Origin: Fontibacillus puldeungensis
GTDB lineage: Bacteria; Bacillota; Bacilli; Paenibacillales; Paenibacillaceae
Length of the DNA stretch: 64,000 bases
Reading direction: 5' to 3'
NCBI RefSeq assembly: GCF_042678945.1
Contig: NZ_JBHTLM010000015.1
Span: 49,163 to 113,162 of the forward strand
Shown: positions 62,301-64,000 of the stretch, one piece after another
Layout of the letters: each line of letters starts with the position of its first letter
How positions within the stretch are numbered: position 1 is the first letter of the stretch
Position numbers and translations under genes: made by a program
The notes under the pieces: generated by a model
What the model saw: the letters and a program-made list of their open reading frames with translations, nothing else
Told to the model about the DNA's origin: nothing
The model's database searches: none

Positions 62301-63582
62301 GGCTCCAACACCGACAACACCTAGTCAACCGACCAGCAATACGAATCCTTCAACGGGCAGCGTAGTCGATCCTGGCATCAAACAGCTTCCACTTGCCGCT
62401 AAAACTAGCGCAGCTGAGGGTGTCACGACCGCTACGGTGAGTGACAGCGATGTTAAGACAGCCGTTCAATCGGCTGGAACTAGCGCCCCGGCTGCCATCG
62501 TACTGAATTTGCCTTCCGGAAGCGGAACTACGACGACTGGCACCGTCAAAGCTCAATTGACCGCGGAGCAAGTGAAGCAACTGGCAGCGATTCACCCGCA
62601 AAGCGTGATTGTCCTAACCTATTCGGGTCAGGCAGTTTCCTTCCCGGTATCGCTGCTGGCCAAAGCTCCGGCGAATTCCAGCCTCCAGCTGGTCATTGCC
62701 CAAGCGGAAGCGAAAAAATCAGTCTTTACCGCAAAATCGCCAAGTACTACCGTGATCGGAAATCCGGTAGCTTTTGAAGCCAACTGGGTAACCACGGAAG
62801 GAACCAGCACACCGGTTCAAGTTCCTAACAACACCTTCATTAAGCGTTCTTTTACCGTACCTGGCAAGATTCAACCGAAAACCGCGGGAGTGTTCTTCGA
62901 GGAAAATGGTACCGTGAATCCGGTAGCTTCGAGCTTCAAGCCTCAGGAGAACGGAACGACGATCGTCACGGTGAACAGACCCGGATTTTCCGTTTATGCG
63001 GCTGTAAGCCGTACGGCAGAGTTTAAGGATATCACCGATTCGCCGGCTGCTGCCTATATCACGGCTTTAGCCAATAAAGGGATTATTGAAGGAACATCCG
63101 CAACTCAATTCTCACCTAAGAACAACTTAACCCGTGCGGAATTCACCTCTCTCCTCGTGAGAGCACTCGGACTTAAAGCAGGAGAGAGTAAAACCCAATT
63201 TACCGATGTAAAAGCGTCCGATTGGTATGCAAGTGATATCGCCGCCGCATATGAAGTTGGCTTAATCCAAGGCACAAGCAGCAGCACTTTTGCTCCTGGT
63301 GCCAAGGTCACTCGCCAAGAGCTGACCTCGATCCTCGCCAGAGCCATCAAACTGACGGGTGCTAAGCTCAATCCGGCAACACCGTCAGCCGTTAGCTTTG
63401 CGGATGAATCCAAAATCGCAAGTTACGCCAAGGAGAGCGTTATCGCATTGGCGGCGGCAGGAATTATCGGCGGTGAGGCAGCGTCAGGCGGTACTAACTT
63501 CAATCCGACCGCGGCGGCAACCCGCGAAACCGCGGCATCCGCGCTATACCTTCTGCTTAGCCAGACTGGATTGTCTGAATAA
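59365..63582 (+). CDS. Large secreted subtilisin-like protease with PA domain and SLH anchors
   Basis: The protein has 1405 residues from TTG 59365 (GGAGGAGATGTTTTC upstream). Signal peptide to about residue 31; inhibitor I9-like prodomain 65-160. S8 catalytic domain: Asp205 (VGVIDTGVDYTHP), His254 (SHGTHVAG) and Ser620 (SGTSMATPH). A PA-like insert lies at about 400-540. Then Fn3-like regions, a Gly/Ser/Thr/Pro linker (about 950-985), another domain, and three SLH repeats from about 1214 (FKDITDSPAAAYITALANKGIIEG, AGESKTQFTDVKASDWYASD, NPTAAATRETAASALY). It resembles Vpr-type proteases and is probably held on the S-layer/wall polymer to degrade external protein. Confidence 0.92.
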   Translation: MRGSRFLSRKLPVITLTVGLIVGAFPGVSTASSPTPFESSKQRALLPADSTSGTYISPKINTQSSRSVRVIVQLDGQPAAVGKYAAKMGIRSLAATATESAVNSEQKEVLDQAEDKGIDLDVNYKYNTVINGFEVTIPADEIPELAEIPGVKSIQENSTWYPIPLETTPLDSDPSFDINPIKQIGADQAWAKGLTGKGMKVGVIDTGVDYTHPDIAPAYKGGWDSIYNDNDPYEEPPIPKDKDPKGTGYEGTSHGTHVAGTIVGQAGNTKSDIVQKGIAYNAELYAYKVLGRSALEPLKTNGSSAQVIDGIERAVKDGMDVINLSLGSDSEKDVNSPDSIAINNAVLSGVVAVIANGNNGEAGYYSMGTPASSQLAISVGAVDSDSLHVSGNLKPELIAPTLDTATSATYATYGFNVMAWRSGTNPAIDFPSSLIGTEPLEVEYVDLGAGSDYINKSVAGKAVLVSRGTLAFVDKIAIAKEYGAKAIIIFNGQANGENADLSNSIPGKNDYIGHNLGDSLDYIPTFDLRGVDGRSLARAVLENPNLKLKFTFGNEYSSETIPGDHIAYFSSLGPNGDTNLSIKPDIVAPGVNVMSSYPAYGKLVEGASYDKAYARSSGTSMATPHVAALALLLKEKHPSWTPFDIRAALANTSQVLVDEKGSLYDVYQQGSGRVNVAEAMNTPAVLQALEPITILDPKYNPKNVINYNSSAGFGVVAPGANIIKTLQLKNTSNQDISYNATVEWHSENKGIGATLDKTTVASEAGKVSTFQLILNVNKDTPEGWYEGHVNLTSKGLPTLHLPFSVYVGKELPDSGLGIQEVKLTNTVIYPRRNTQNSTDLIFKLTANDTNYYAVWVYDIKDQLLGMLAMGLTETEEKRFEPGVYIERGISNAYHPIDPETQELITDAQGNTVTRYLEDGIYKIEVAAPKLTETGDYVMRYSAVTSYRIDNSTEGGGSNGGDTGGGTGGGTGGGSGGGSPAPTPTTPSQPTSNTNPSTGSVVDPGIKQLPLAAKTSAAEGVTTATVSDSDVKTAVQSAGTSAPAAIVLNLPSGSGTTTTGTVKAQLTAEQVKQLAAIHPQSVIVLTYSGQAVSFPVSLLAKAPANSSLQLVIAQAEAKKSVFTAKSPSTTVIGNPVAFEANWVTTEGTSTPVQVPNNTFIKRSFTVPGKIQPKTAGVFFEENGTVNPVASSFKPQENGTTIVTVNRPGFSVYAAVSRTAEFKDITDSPAAAYITALANKGIIEGTSATQFSPKNNLTRAEFTSLLVRALGLKAGESKTQFTDVKASDWYASDIAAAYEVGLIQGTSSSTFAPGAKVTRQELTSILARAIKLTGAKLNPATPSAVSFADESKIASYAKESVIALAAAGIIGGEAASGGTNFNPTAAATRETAASALYLLLSQTGLSE

Positions 63583-63645
63583 GCAGGTGGAGAAGGCCGA
63601 GCTAAGAGTTAAGAACCACCTTTTGCTTTTCAATGAATCAACATG

Positions 63646-63699
63646 AAAAAGAGGATACGACGCTCCCTCTGAAGGGAGCACGTCGTATCCTCTTTTTTT
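63646..63699 (+). terminator. Terminator after the subtilase gene
   Basis: AAAAAGAGGATACGACG stem with CTCCCT/GGGAG inner arms, then CGTCGTATCCTCTTTTTTT. The stem is long and nearly perfect. Confidence 0.9.
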
Positions 63700-63721
63700 G
63701 CTGCTTTTCTTTACAGTTCCA

Positions 63722-63880
63722 AACTTGAAGTAGATGCATTACATACATCTATTTGAGACTTATCTTGGGCACCCTTGAATCTAGTTGCATAAAGTGCATT
63801 TAAAACCGGCCCACCCGGTGTTTTTTTTCGAATTCGGCTAATTTAGCTGCACTTTTTGTACGTCTGTTGATTTACCAAAA
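63722..63880. repeat. Intergenic repeat family A, copy 3 (diverged)
   Basis: Contains AGATGCATTACATACATCTA, GTTGCATAAAGTGCATTTAA and TTAGCTGCACTTTTTGTACG, matching the unit types of copies 1 and 2, in the same order but more diverged. Non-coding. Confidence 0.55.
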
Positions 63881-63954
63881 AAAGGGTAGCAAAAAGGCCC
63901 CACATTCGGTAAAGTGTTTGTACCCCTACAAACCATCCGAAACGAGGCGGCCTC

Positions 63955-64000
63955 ATGAAAAAGTCTACTTCATTATCAAACATTCTGCAATCCGTGATTT
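63955..64000 (+). CDS. Start of a CDS, possibly an IS4-type transposase, cut by the window edge
   Basis: ATG 63955 follows GAGGCGGCCTC. The 15 visible residues are MKKSTSLSNILQSVI. A Lys-Ser-Thr start of this kind is common in IS4-family transposases of Bacillaceae, and the preceding 60 nt look like an element end, but the evidence is thin. Confidence 0.4.
   Translation, partial: MKKSTSLSNILQSVI

Overview
The window looks like a chromosomal segment of an endospore-forming Firmicute of the Paenibacillus/Brevibacillus type. It has roughly balanced base composition, strong GGAGG ribosome sites, frequent TTG and GTG starts, S-layer homology (SLH) domains, a YjcZ-type sporulation peptide, a YheC/YheD spore-coat ATP-grasp protein and two CgeB-type spore glycosyltransferases. 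No rRNA, tRNA or CRISPR was seen. The genus assignment is inference from gene content.

Positions 1-18.4 kb hold a large spore-surface glycosylation locus, nearly all on the minus strand. The nucleotide-sugar genes (UDP-GlcNAc 2-epimerase, CapE/FlaA1-type 4,6-dehydratase, RmlD-like reductase, and an SDR cut by the window edge) suggest a UDP-N-acetyl-L-fucosamine or -quinovosamine type donor. A SpsI-like nucleotidyltransferase adds a second activated sugar. Around them are nine glycosyltransferases (two GT4, two CgeB, four GT2, one GT-D fold), three paralogous small helical proteins and a 127-residue protein made of an Arg/Lys block plus a period-4 [YF]-x-x-G repeat. Several transferases carry the same two appendages at one end. 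This shared-tag architecture is the most unusual thing in the window. Sigma-K-like boxes and a repeated two-hairpin leader suggest mother-cell expression with possible attenuation.

Positions 18.4-31 kb hold a thiamine-type ECF transporter (YkoE/D/C) behind a TPP riboswitch, phosphatidylserine decarboxylase, a DUF4097 lipoprotein, an AraC regulator, a MocR regulator divergent from an FMN-binding protein, an aminotransferase, YjcZ and EcsAB.

Positions 31-48 kb hold ordinary housekeeping and accessory genes: a DEAD-box helicase, LysR with a divergent YeiH exporter, SDR, CheX, LysR, a PHP phosphatase, acetyltransferases, an alkyltransferase-like DNA repair protein, a LOG-family protein, DinB, a YcdB/SLH protein and the SelU-SelD pair for 2-selenouridine tRNA.

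Positions 48-55.6 kb hold a decayed permease, an oligopeptide ABC operon (AppABCDF order) and a bacillithiol transferase. Positions 55.6-56.9 kb are non-coding: tandem and direct repeats plus a ydaO-type c-di-AMP riboswitch with no gene after it. Positions 56.9-64 kb hold a nucleotidyltransferase, two cupins, a DUF4269 protein, and a 1405-residue cell-wall subtilase with SLH domains preceded by a coupled 36-codon ORF. The window ends at the start of a possible transposase.

Three families of intergenic repeat elements recur across the window.
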